NCBI GenBank assembly: GCA_964602485.1
Contig: CAZRQU010000001.1
Coordinates: 1-64,000 of the forward strand
Origin: WJLG01 sp964602485
GTDB lineage: Bacteria > Patescibacteriota > Patescibacteriia > Patescibacteriales > WJLG01
Direction: 5' to 3'
DNA: 64,000 nt
A program made the translations under genes and the position numbers. Of the stretch, positions 14,737 through 22,151 are shown piece after piece. Each line of letters begins with the position of its first letter. The stretch's first letter is position 1. Under the pieces are notes generated by a model. That model did no database searches, had not been told where the DNA came from, and worked only from the letters and a program-made list of their open reading frames with translations.

Positions 14737-15087
14737 TCACGAGATAAGGTCTTCCAGTATCTCATAAAGGGACTTTTCTTCCCCAATGTTCTTAAAAGAA
14801 TAGTCTTTTTTCTGCCGGAATATCTCTATTTCTCCGGCTGCGACCATCCATTCATCCTCATTCCTCCAGGCTTTTTCGATGTTGACCAGCCCCAGAGCTC
14901 CTTCCGGCCCAGTGTACATTCTCAGATCTTCCGGGTTGATATGCTCTTTTGCTTGACCATCACCTTTGTAAGTGGAGGTTATGCAAACGATAAGCGAACC
15001 TTCAACCCGGGCCAAAAAGACCAGCTTTTCATCCTTTGCCAAACCGAATATCTTCCTTTGCTCCAGATGAACATTCTTAGAGGGCAT
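14737..15087 (-). CDS. Hypothetical protein with strong ribosome binding site
   Basis: A 116-residue soluble protein of unknown family. It has strands and helices typical of a small alpha/beta fold (KLVFLARVEGSLIVCITSTYKG; EWMVAAGEIEIFRQ; SLYEILEDLIS) and no signal peptide or membrane segment. Unlike nearly all other genes here it has a clear Shine-Dalgarno sequence, GGGAGG, about 6 bases before the ATG. It is transcribed divergently from secD from its own promoter and has its own terminator. The strong initiation site and isolated position suggest either high expression or transfer from another lineage. Confidence 0.6.
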   Translation of the reverse strand: MPSKNVHLEQRKIFGLAKDEKLVFLARVEGSLIVCITSTYKGDGQAKEHINPEDLRMYTGPEGALGLVNIEKAWRNEDEWMVAAGEIEIFRQKKDYSFKNIGEEKSLYEILEDLIS

Positions 15088-15151
15088 TTTTACCTCCCGG
15101 GTTTTGGTTTTTTGTAAGGATCATCCTCCTTGTGGCTAGAGGTTTAGTTAT

Positions 15152-15180
15152 TTTTTATAATAAAGAGCATAGTTTGTCAA
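15152..15180 (-). promoter_or_regulatory. Promoter of the 116-residue gene
   Basis: A consensus TTGACA on the minus strand (15175-15180). The -10 is either TAAAAA after 17 bp or TATAAA after 15 bp (15154-15159). Confidence 0.5.
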
Positions 15181-15193
15181 TAGTTTATTGCTC

Positions 15194-15222
15194 TTGCATT
15201 TCGGGTTATTTTAAGCTATTCT
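15194..15222 (+). promoter_or_regulatory. Promoter of secD-secF
   Basis: TTGCAT at 15194-15199, 17-bp spacer, TATTCT at 15217-15222. Divergent from the promoter at 15152-15180 with little room between, so they may affect each other. Confidence 0.5.
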
Positions 15223-15305
15223 ATTAATGATAATCCAAGAGATATCCAAAGGAGAGGTATCTAAACCTTTTTTATTTTTAATCAAACAGGAATCATCAAA
15301 AAGAT

Positions 15306-17354
15306 ATGGAAGAGAATATTTTCACTAAAATCTTCAAACCTTCCCATAAAGGGAGAGTATGGCAAGTCTTTATAATCATTCTGCTTTTGGTAATTATTGG
15401 CGGATTGGTCGATGCGGGCTCTTATTATAACAGAGGAACGGATTGGCTGGCATCCAAGACAGGTGATACTATCGTTTTACCTAAAGTAAAGGAAATACCT
15501 TTTCGATTGGGTTTGGATCTGCAAGGAGGCACTCATTTGGTCTACCAAGCTGATGTAAGCCAAGTTCCCAAGGGAAATGAATCTTCGGCAGTCGAGGGAG
15601 TGAGGGATGTAATAGAAAAAAGGGTCAATGTCTTTGGCGTCAGCGAGCCTTTGGTGCAGGTCAACAGGTCGGCCAAGGGAGATTATAGGATAATTGCCGA
15701 GCTGGCTGGTATTAGCGATGTCAATGAGGCCATAGAAATGATAGGCGAGACACCTCTTTTGGAGTTCAAAGAAAAGAGCGACGAGGTTCGAGATCTAACA
15801 GAAGAGGAAAGGAAAGAAATGGAACAATTCAACGCTGAAGCCGAGGAAAAGGCTGAAGAATTGCTAGGAAAAGTAATATCAGGAGGTGATATATCTTCTT
15901 TAGCTGAAGATTACGATGATCGTGAAGAACGCCAAGGCGAGCGCTGGATAACAGAAACCGAATATCCGGTCTTGACCAGAGCGGTCAAAGATCTGGAAGA
16001 AGGGGAGAATACCGATATAGTCGAAGTGGAAGACGGTTTGGTCATAGCCGAGCTCAAAGGAAAAAGGATCGCCAAGAACCAAATAACCGGAGAGGAGAAG
16101 AAAGAAGTAAAGGCGGCTCATCTTTTGATATGCCACCAGGGATCAGAAGGCTGCTCAAGCGACCTTTCCAAAGAAGATGCATATAACAAGGCCAAAGATA
16201 TTTTATCTCAAGCCACTGTTGATAATTTTTCCGAATTGGTAAGGGAAAATTCAGATGAACCTTATTCAGAAGAGACTGGCGGTGACCTGGGATGGTTCGG
16301 CCGAGGAAGCATGGTGGAACCTTTTGAGAAGGCTTCTTTTTCCGAAAAGGTGGGCATGATCCCTTATGTTGTCGAATCCAAATTTGGTTATCATATAATA
16401 AACAAAAAAGACGAAAGATCAATAGAAGAATATAATATAGAGGATATCTTCATTTCTACAATGGACAAGGAAGATATAACCGGACCGGCTACCGGATGGA
16501 AGAATACCCAACTTACCGGTAAGTATCTAGAAAGGGCGAATGTCCAATTCAATCCCAATGACGGTTCTCCAGAGGTGGGTTTGCAGTTCGATGGCGAAGG
16601 ATCCAAACTTTTCGAAGAGATAACCGAAAGGAATGTGGGTGAACCGGTCGCTATATTCCTTGATGGTTATATAATCAGTGCACCAACCGTTAATTCCAAG
16701 ATAACCGGAGGACAGGCTGTTATTTCCGGAAGATTCAATCTAGAAGAGTCTAAACTTTTGGCGCAACGTTTGAATGCGGGTGCTTTGCCTGTTCCAATAG
16801 AATTGATAAGCCAAAAGACAGTTGGTCCCAGCTTGGGAGCAAGGTCTATAAATAATAGTTTGAAAGCCGGTGTGTGGGGGATACTGTTGGTAGTTTTGTT
16901 CATGATATTGATCTATAGACTGCCGGGCTTGCTAGCCGTTATCTCTTTAACATTCTATGGAGTATTGGTTTTGGCATTATTCAAGCTGTGGCCAGGATTC
17001 ACGTTAACCCTTTCAGGACTGGCCGGATTTATTCTTTCCATAGGTATGGCAGTTGATGCCAATGTGTTGATATTCGAAAGATTCAAAGAGGAAAGAAAAG
17101 AGGGGAAAGATGTTGGCAAGGCCACGGAATTGGCTTTCAAAAGGGCTTGGCCTTCTATTAGAGATGGAAACGTTTCCACTTTGATAACTTGTTTCATCCT
17201 TATTCAATTTTCAACAAGCGTGGTAAAAGGATTTGCCCTTACTTTGTCTCTCGGTGTTTTGGTTTCGATGTTCTCGGCAATAGTGGTAACAAAGAATCTT
17301 TTCTTGCTTATTCCGGAAAAATTATTCGATAATAAATTCTTAAACTCAAAATAA
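15306..17354 (+). CDS. secD: Protein translocase subunit SecD with inserted parvulin-like domains
   Basis: SecD (682 residues) works with SecF to drive protein export through SecYEG using the proton gradient. Layout: first membrane segment at residues 20-38, the P1 start FRLGLDLQGGTHLVY (66-80), the rest of P1 (GSPEVGLQFDGEGSKLFEEITERNVG, FLDGYIISAPTV...), and the SecD/RND membrane domain from about 518 with GMAVDANVLIFERFKEE. Between residues about 165 and 372 P1 contains about 200 extra residues. Residues 268-370 look like a parvulin (PPIC) prolyl isomerase: VKAAHLLI...GGDLGWFGRGSMVEPFEKASFS...YVVESKFGYHIIN. Residues 170-255 look like a second, degenerate copy (AEELLGKVISGGDISSLAEDY...IVEVEDGLVIAELKGKR). 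The inserted part would face the outside, where exported proteins fold. Confidence 0.93.
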   Translation: MEENIFTKIFKPSHKGRVWQVFIIILLLVIIGGLVDAGSYYNRGTDWLASKTGDTIVLPKVKEIPFRLGLDLQGGTHLVYQADVSQVPKGNESSAVEGVRDVIEKRVNVFGVSEPLVQVNRSAKGDYRIIAELAGISDVNEAIEMIGETPLLEFKEKSDEVRDLTEEERKEMEQFNAEAEEKAEELLGKVISGGDISSLAEDYDDREERQGERWITETEYPVLTRAVKDLEEGENTDIVEVEDGLVIAELKGKRIAKNQITGEEKKEVKAAHLLICHQGSEGCSSDLSKEDAYNKAKDILSQATVDNFSELVRENSDEPYSEETGGDLGWFGRGSMVEPFEKASFSEKVGMIPYVVESKFGYHIINKKDERSIEEYNIEDIFISTMDKEDITGPATGWKNTQLTGKYLERANVQFNPNDGSPEVGLQFDGEGSKLFEEITERNVGEPVAIFLDGYIISAPTVNSKITGGQAVISGRFNLEESKLLAQRLNAGALPVPIELISQKTVGPSLGARSINNSLKAGVWGILLVVLFMILIYRLPGLLAVISLTFYGVLVLALFKLWPGFTLTLSGLAGFILSIGMAVDANVLIFERFKEERKEGKDVGKATELAFKRAWPSIRDGNVSTLITCFILIQFSTSVVKGFALTLSLGVLVSMFSAIVVTKNLFLLIPEKLFDNKFLNSK

Positions 17355-17355
17355 C

Positions 17356-18222
17356 ATGTACAAGATAATTCCGAAAAGAAAAATTTGGTTCTTGATATCA
17401 TCCATCCTGATCGTCTCTTCGATCATCTTCTTGTCCGTATGGGGACTTAATTTCGGGATAGATTTCACAGGAGGAAGCCTTTTGGAAGTTAGATTCAAAG
17501 GAGAGCGTCCGACCGTAGTGGAGGCGCAAGAAAAGCTTTCAGGGCTAGAACTTGAAAGTTTAGTGGTTCAACCGATAGGTGAGAAAGATATGCTTCTTCG
17601 TTTTCAGAACACGGAAGAAAGCAAGCATCAAGAGGTGATATCGGCCTTTGGCGAGGTGGAAGAGCTTCGTTTCGATGCAGTTGGCCCATCTATCGGGAAT
17701 GAGCTGAAAAGAAGATCATTGATAGCTTCCTTTATGGTGCTGGCTGCTATTATAATCTATATTGCTTGGGCTTTCAGAGAGGTTTCCAAGCCGGTAGCCT
17801 CTTGGAAGTATGGATTAACGGCCATTGTTGCCTTATTTCATGATGTTCTTATAGTGTTGGGAGTATTTGCCGTTTTAGGGCATTTCTTTAACATAGAGAT
17901 CAACACACCTTTTATAGCGGCTATTTTGACCGTTTTGGGTTATTCGGTCAATGATACCATAGTGGTGTTCGATCGTATCAGGGAGAATCTTCCGAAAAGT
18001 GATGAGGATTTCGAAGGGACGGTCAACTCCAGTGTAAATCAAACCATCACTCGTTCCATATACACCTCTATTACCACCTTGTTGGTTCTTATAACCATTC
18101 TTATATTCGGAGGATCGAGTATTAGGGATTTTGTCCTGGCTTTATCCATAGGTGTCTTCATAGGTACTTATAGTTCCATTTTCGTTGCTTCGCCCTTATT
18201 GGTCGCTCTTAATAGAAAATAG
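17356..18222 (+). CDS. secF: Protein translocase subunit SecF
   Basis: SecF, 288 residues, starts 1 bp after the secD stop. The N-terminal membrane segment is at residues 9-28, followed by the signature GIDFTGGSLLEVRF, the periplasmic domain, and the membrane domain with ALTAIVALFHDVLIVLGV-like and GYSVNDTIVVFDRIREN motifs (residues about 195-215). It forms the SecDF complex with the previous gene. A strong terminator follows. Confidence 0.96.
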   Translation: MYKIIPKRKIWFLISSILIVSSIIFLSVWGLNFGIDFTGGSLLEVRFKGERPTVVEAQEKLSGLELESLVVQPIGEKDMLLRFQNTEESKHQEVISAFGEVEELRFDAVGPSIGNELKRRSLIASFMVLAAIIIYIAWAFREVSKPVASWKYGLTAIVALFHDVLIVLGVFAVLGHFFNIEINTPFIAAILTVLGYSVNDTIVVFDRIRENLPKSDEDFEGTVNSSVNQTITRSIYTSITTLLVLITILIFGGSSIRDFVLALSIGVFIGTYSSIFVASPLLVALNRK

Positions 18223-18246
18223 CATAATATCAGTGATACATACCAT

Positions 18247-18274
18247 AAAAAAGGCCATAAAAAGGCCTTTTTTT
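18247..18274 (+). terminator. Intrinsic terminator after secF
   Basis: AAAAAAGGCC (18247-18256) pairs perfectly with GGCCTTTTTT (18264-18273); the T-run is part of the stem. Confidence 0.85.
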
Positions 18275-18277
18275 GCT

Positions 18278-18306
18278 TTGACAAAGGGGGTTTTTTAAGC
18301 TAAGAT
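18278..18306 (+). promoter_or_regulatory. Promoter for proS and the mre genes
   Basis: Consensus TTGACA at 18278-18283, 17-bp spacer, TAAGAT at 18301-18306. Confidence 0.7.
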
Positions 18307-18373
18307 ATAAAAACAAGAGACGGTCATTTGAAGCTTATTTAAGAGCGTTATTGTATAAAATAATTGAACAATA

Positions 18374-18441
18374 GCTCATTGCTTCATTGCTCCATCGTGC
18401 AATTCAGGCAACGATGGAACAATTTAACAATGAAACAATGA
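18374..18441 (+). repeat. Inverted repeat with heptamer arms in the proS leader
   Basis: ATTGCTCCATCGT (18386-18398) is inverted at 18411-18423 with one mismatch; the outer parts, TCATTGCTTCATTG and CAATGAAACAATGA, also pair and follow a 7-bp period (TCATTGC-TTCATTG). The right arm runs into the likely start codon of proS, so a hairpin here could cover it. Confidence 0.7.
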
Positions 18442-19706
18442 AAATGTTACAGTCAAAACTTTTTACCAAAACTATCAAAGAGGTGCCTAAGGATGAAACC
18501 AGCTTTAATGCTCAAGTATTGATCAAGGCCGGTTTTATCGACAAATTATCAGCTGGGGTATATTCTTTTCTTCCCTTGGGTTTGAGGGTTCTTAACAAGA
18601 TAGAGAACGTGATCAGGGATGAAATGGACAACATTGGCGGGCAAGAGGTTCTAATGCCGGCCCTTTCCCCAAAAGAGAATTGGGATAAGACCGGGCGCTG
18701 GGATTCACTTGATGTACTTTTCAAAGTGTCAGGAGCTGATGAGAAGGAATATGCCCTTGGAGCCACTCATGAAGAGGTTGTATCTCCTTTGGCCAAGCGC
18801 TTCATATTTTCTTATAAGGATCTGCCAATGTACCCTTATCAGATACAAACCAAGTTTCGTAACGAACCTCGGGCCAAGGCCGGTCTTATGCGCGGGCGTG
18901 AATTCTCGATGAAGGATCTTTATTCCTTCAGTGAAAGCCAGGCGGATCTGGATAAGTTCTATGAAATGGCCAAGCAGGCTTATTCCAAAGTATATGACAG
19001 GCTTGGAGTGGGGGATATAACTTATTTGACATATGCTTCCGGCGGTACTTTTTCCAAGTATTCGCATGAGTATCAAACATTATGCGAGGCTGGAGAGGAT
19101 ATCATTTATATATGTGATAAGTGCAGAGTAGCCATAAATGAAGAGATCATAGAAGAGCAGACCAAGTGTCCTATTTGTGGCAGAGATGATCTTCGCAAGG
19201 AAAGATCAGCTGAGGTCGGTAATATATTCAAACTAGGAAATAAATATACAATTCCTTTCGATGTTAAATATACTGATAAAGAAGGCCGGTCCAAAGATGT
19301 CATTATGGGTTGCTACGGTATAGGTCCAAGCAGATTAATGGGAACCATAGTGGAGGTCTCGCATGACGATAGAGGAATAATTTGGCCTAAGGAGATAGCT
19401 CCTTTTCAAATTCATATTGTAGGTTTGTTCGGGAAGGAAGGTTCGGACGAAGTAAAGGAAAAAGCTTTGCATATCTATAATGAGCTGAAGAAGAAGGGAG
19501 TAGATGTTCTTTTTGATGACCGTGAAGATGTTTCGGCCGGCGAGAAATTCGCTGACGCCGACCTTATAGGGTGTCCTTTAAGGATAGTGGTAAGCTCTAA
19601 GACCCTTAAAGAGGATACTGCGGAATGCAAAGGCAGATCAGAGCAAGAAGCTAAGTTTATCAAGATAAATAATCTTATTAAGGAGATCGTCGGTGATGTT
19701 GAATAA
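18438..19706 (+). CDS. proS: Proline--tRNA ligase, short form
   Basis: Class II synthetase charging tRNA(Pro). I place the start at ATG 18438 (or 18444): the ATG at 18387 would add residues encoded by an inverted-repeat element. Visible motifs: GVYSFLPLGLRVLNKIENVIRDEMDNIGGQEVLMP (motif 1 region), FRNEPRAKAGLMRGREFSMKDLYSF (motif 2) and GCYGIGPSRLMGTIVE (motif 3), then an anticodon-binding domain (VDVLFDDREDVSAGEKFADADLIGCPLRIVV). At about 420 residues it lacks the roughly 180-residue editing (INS) domain of E. coli-type ProS. In its place is a short segment with two Cys pairs, CDKC...CPIC, which looks like a zinc ribbon. The gene overlaps mreB by about 11 bp. Confidence 0.93.
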   Translation: MKMLQSKLFTKTIKEVPKDETSFNAQVLIKAGFIDKLSAGVYSFLPLGLRVLNKIENVIRDEMDNIGGQEVLMPALSPKENWDKTGRWDSLDVLFKVSGADEKEYALGATHEEVVSPLAKRFIFSYKDLPMYPYQIQTKFRNEPRAKAGLMRGREFSMKDLYSFSESQADLDKFYEMAKQAYSKVYDRLGVGDITYLTYASGGTFSKYSHEYQTLCEAGEDIIYICDKCRVAINEEIIEEQTKCPICGRDDLRKERSAEVGNIFKLGNKYTIPFDVKYTDKEGRSKDVIMGCYGIGPSRLMGTIVEVSHDDRGIIWPKEIAPFQIHIVGLFGKEGSDEVKEKALHIYNELKKKGVDVLFDDREDVSAGEKFADADLIGCPLRIVVSSKTLKEDTAECKGRSEQEAKFIKINNLIKEIVGDVE

Positions 19707-20739
19707 AATATTAGGAAAATTCTCAAAAGACCTAGGCATAGACCTGGGAACCAAAAATACTTTGGTCTATACCCCTGATAAAGGAATAATAGTCAATGAG
19801 CCTTCCGTGGTGGCTGTTAACATAAGAACGGATGAAATATTAGGTGTGGGGGATGAGGCCAAGAAGATGGTTGGCAAGACTCCGGCTCATATCAAAGCCA
19901 TAAAACCTTTGGTTGATGGTGTTATTTCGGATTTTGAAGTGACTGAAAAGATGATAAAATATTTTATTGACAAGGTGCATTCAGAAACTTTCACCATAGC
20001 TCCTCGTCCAAGGATGATAATCGGTATCCCGATAGAGATCACAGAGGTAGAAAAGAAAGCGGTGGAGGACGCGGCCAAAGCGGCCGGAGCTAGAGAGGTC
20101 TTTTTGATAGAGCAGGCCATGGCTGCGGCCATCGGCGCTCGTTTACCGGTTACCGAACCTAAGGCCACTATGATGGTGGATATAGGCGGAGGAACTTCGG
20201 AAATAGCCGTTATATCCTTAGGAGGAGCGGTTACTTACAGATCCTTGACCTCGGCCGGAAATAGTCTTGATAATGATATAATAAATTACATAAGAGAAGA
20301 GTTCAATATTCTAATAGGAGAGCAAGTGGCTGAGAATGTGAAGGTTAGAGTGGGGTCGGCCACCGAGCTGAAAGAAGGTTTAGAAATGGAAGTGAGAGGC
20401 AGAGACTTGGTCAATGGCCTGCCCAGGTCGGTAGCGGTCGATGATTCCCAAATAAGAGATGCGATAGGCAAGACTATCAATAAAATAATAGAGAATATAA
20501 AGAATACATTGGAGATAACGCCTCCGGAGTTGGTAGCTGATATATATGAAAATGGTATATACTTGGCAGGGGGAGGGGCTCTTCTAAGAGGTTTGGATAA
20601 AGAAATAGCTCGAGTGACCAAAATACCGGTCAGAATAGCCGATGATCCTTTAACATGTGTTGTTAGGGGAACCGGAGTTCTTTTGTCAGACGCGAACTTG
20701 CTGGAAAAGGTAGTTACGCCCGGATCTGAGGAACTGTAA
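19696..20739 (+). CDS. mreB: Rod-shape determining protein MreB
   Basis: Actin-like ATPase that forms membrane-bound filaments guiding lateral wall synthesis. The phosphate-1 motif is LGIDLGTKNTLVYTPDKGI, phosphate-2 is MMVDIGGGTSEIAVISLGG, and the adenosine motif is GIYLAGGGALLRGLD. About 347 residues, the usual length. A GTG start at 19693 or ATG at 19696 is possible; both overlap the end of proS. It is the first of mreB-mreC-mreD-mrdA, the cell-elongation set, indicating a rod-shaped or at least wall-elongating cell. Confidence 0.96.
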   Translation: MLNKILGKFSKDLGIDLGTKNTLVYTPDKGIIVNEPSVVAVNIRTDEILGVGDEAKKMVGKTPAHIKAIKPLVDGVISDFEVTEKMIKYFIDKVHSETFTIAPRPRMIIGIPIEITEVEKKAVEDAAKAAGAREVFLIEQAMAAAIGARLPVTEPKATMMVDIGGGTSEIAVISLGGAVTYRSLTSAGNSLDNDIINYIREEFNILIGEQVAENVKVRVGSATELKEGLEMEVRGRDLVNGLPRSVAVDDSQIRDAIGKTINKIIENIKNTLEITPPELVADIYENGIYLAGGGALLRGLDKEIARVTKIPVRIADDPLTCVVRGTGVLLSDANLLEKVVTPGSEEL

Positions 20740-20789
20740 TATTTTTTTATTCCTTAAAAGGCCGTGTCCATGATCGAAAAAGTACGGAT

Positions 20790-21599
20790 ATGAAGAAGAA
20801 TAATTTCAAAACAATAACAGTATTGATAGCAATCGCGGGGTTGCTTGTTTTTTTATATTTTGTTGATTTTCTATCACCGATCAGAGGAGTGGTGCATAAA
20901 GGTTTAAGTCCGGCAATGTCCCATCTGTATTCCTTTGGTTCGAATATAAAGAATGCTTACAGGAAACAAGCAGACAAGTTGGATATGGCCGGAGAAATGA
21001 GGGTTTTGGAAGAAAAGGTGGATAGATTACTGGTGGAGAATGCCGAATTGAAGGAGATCAAGGAGGAAAATGAAAGATTGCGCGGCCATTTGGATTTTTT
21101 GGACAACAAGGATTTTGGATACAAGATGGCCCACGTTATATCCAAGGGCTTAGCAGTAGCTTTAAAGGAAAGTGAGAAGGATATAATAATAGATAAAGGC
21201 AAGGCTCAAGGACTTTATCCCGGATTGGCGGTAGTGAATAGCCAAGGGGTTCTAGTAGGCAAGATTGCCAAGGTAGATGAGAATGTTTCCAGAGTTAATC
21301 TTTCCAATAATGAGGATTGTAAATTGGCTGCCACTATTCAGAATAATGACAGGACGATAGGCATAGTCAAAGGAGAGCTTGGGCTCACCATGAGGATGGA
21401 TTTTATAGCTCAGAACGAACAGATCAACGAAGGCGATCTGGTCGTTACTTCGGGATTGGAGGAGAGCATTCCCCGAGGCCTGGTAGTAGGCGAGGTTTCT
21501 AGAATAGACTCAAGCAGTAATGAAATATGGAAGAGTGTGGTCATAGAATCTCCGGCAGATTTCGAGGACCTGATAATGGTATCAGTGATCATGCCCTAA
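20790..21599 (+). CDS. mreC: Rod-shape determining protein MreC
   Basis: A 269-residue MreC: membrane segment at residues 8-25, a coiled coil at about 55-100 (MRVLEEKVDRLLVENAELKEIKEENERLRGHL, given here by its leucine heptads), then the beta-domain with IDKGKAQGLYPGLAVVNSQG and DLVVTSGLEESIPRGLVVGEV. MreC links MreB filaments with the wall synthases outside. Starts 50 bp after mreB. Confidence 0.94.
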   Translation: MKKNNFKTITVLIAIAGLLVFLYFVDFLSPIRGVVHKGLSPAMSHLYSFGSNIKNAYRKQADKLDMAGEMRVLEEKVDRLLVENAELKEIKEENERLRGHLDFLDNKDFGYKMAHVISKGLAVALKESEKDIIIDKGKAQGLYPGLAVVNSQGVLVGKIAKVDENVSRVNLSNNEDCKLAATIQNNDRTIGIVKGELGLTMRMDFIAQNEQINEGDLVVTSGLEESIPRGLVVGEVSRIDSSSNEIWKSVVIESPADFEDLIMVSVIMP

Positions 21600-21619
21600 T
21601 TTCTTAATGTGATAATTTT

Positions 21620-22150
21620 ATGTGGATCAAGATAGCTATTAACTCCATCTTGGTGATATCATTGTCGCTTTTGCAGATGTCTTTCATAGGCGGATTGCCT
21701 TTTCCTTTTAGTGAATTGAATTTATTGATAGTTTTTTTGGTTTTCTTTCAAGCTCTTTCTAAGAATTTTCATAATATATGGATGTTTATTTTGATCGGTT
21801 TTATATTTGATATATTTTTTATTCCTACGATCAATATATTTTTGTTGGTTTGGCCGGCGACCTTTACGGTTTCTTACCTTCTTTTTTCCAATCTTTTCAC
21901 TAATCGTTCACTTTTTTCGCTTTTGGCAACCTGTTGCTTGACCACCTTTTTCTTTTTGTTCGCCAGCGGGACACTTATCTATCTTTCGGAAATGTTCAGA
22001 TCAGGGGCGGACTTATTTTTCTTGAGCGAGGATTTTTGGTCTAAATTATCTTTCCAGATATTATTGAATTCGTCAGCGGTGACCATTTTCTTTTATATCT
22101 TTAATTTTTTGAGCAACAGGCTACGCCCTGTGTTTATGATAAAGTATTGA
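21620..22150 (+). CDS. mreD: MreD-like membrane protein
   Basis: A 176-residue hydrophobic protein with five or six membrane segments, of the size and topology of MreD. It is identified mainly by position between mreC and mrdA; its sequence, rich in Phe and Leu (PFPFSELNLLIVFLVFF), is poorly conserved, as is usual in this family. Stop (TGA) and the next start are 1 bp apart, indicating translational coupling. Confidence 0.8.
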   Translation: MWIKIAINSILVISLSLLQMSFIGGLPFPFSELNLLIVFLVFFQALSKNFHNIWMFILIGFIFDIFFIPTINIFLLVWPATFTVSYLLFSNLFTNRSLFSLLATCCLTTFFFLFASGTLIYLSEMFRSGADLFFLSEDFWSKLSFQILLNSSAVTIFFYIFNFLSNRLRPVFMIKY

Positions 22151-22151
22151 C

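Noticed and set aside
18387..18437. Upstream start of proS (MLHRAIQATMEQ)
   Set aside because: These codons lie in the inverted heptamer element and have no counterpart in the enzyme family; ATG 18438 or 18444 is preferred.
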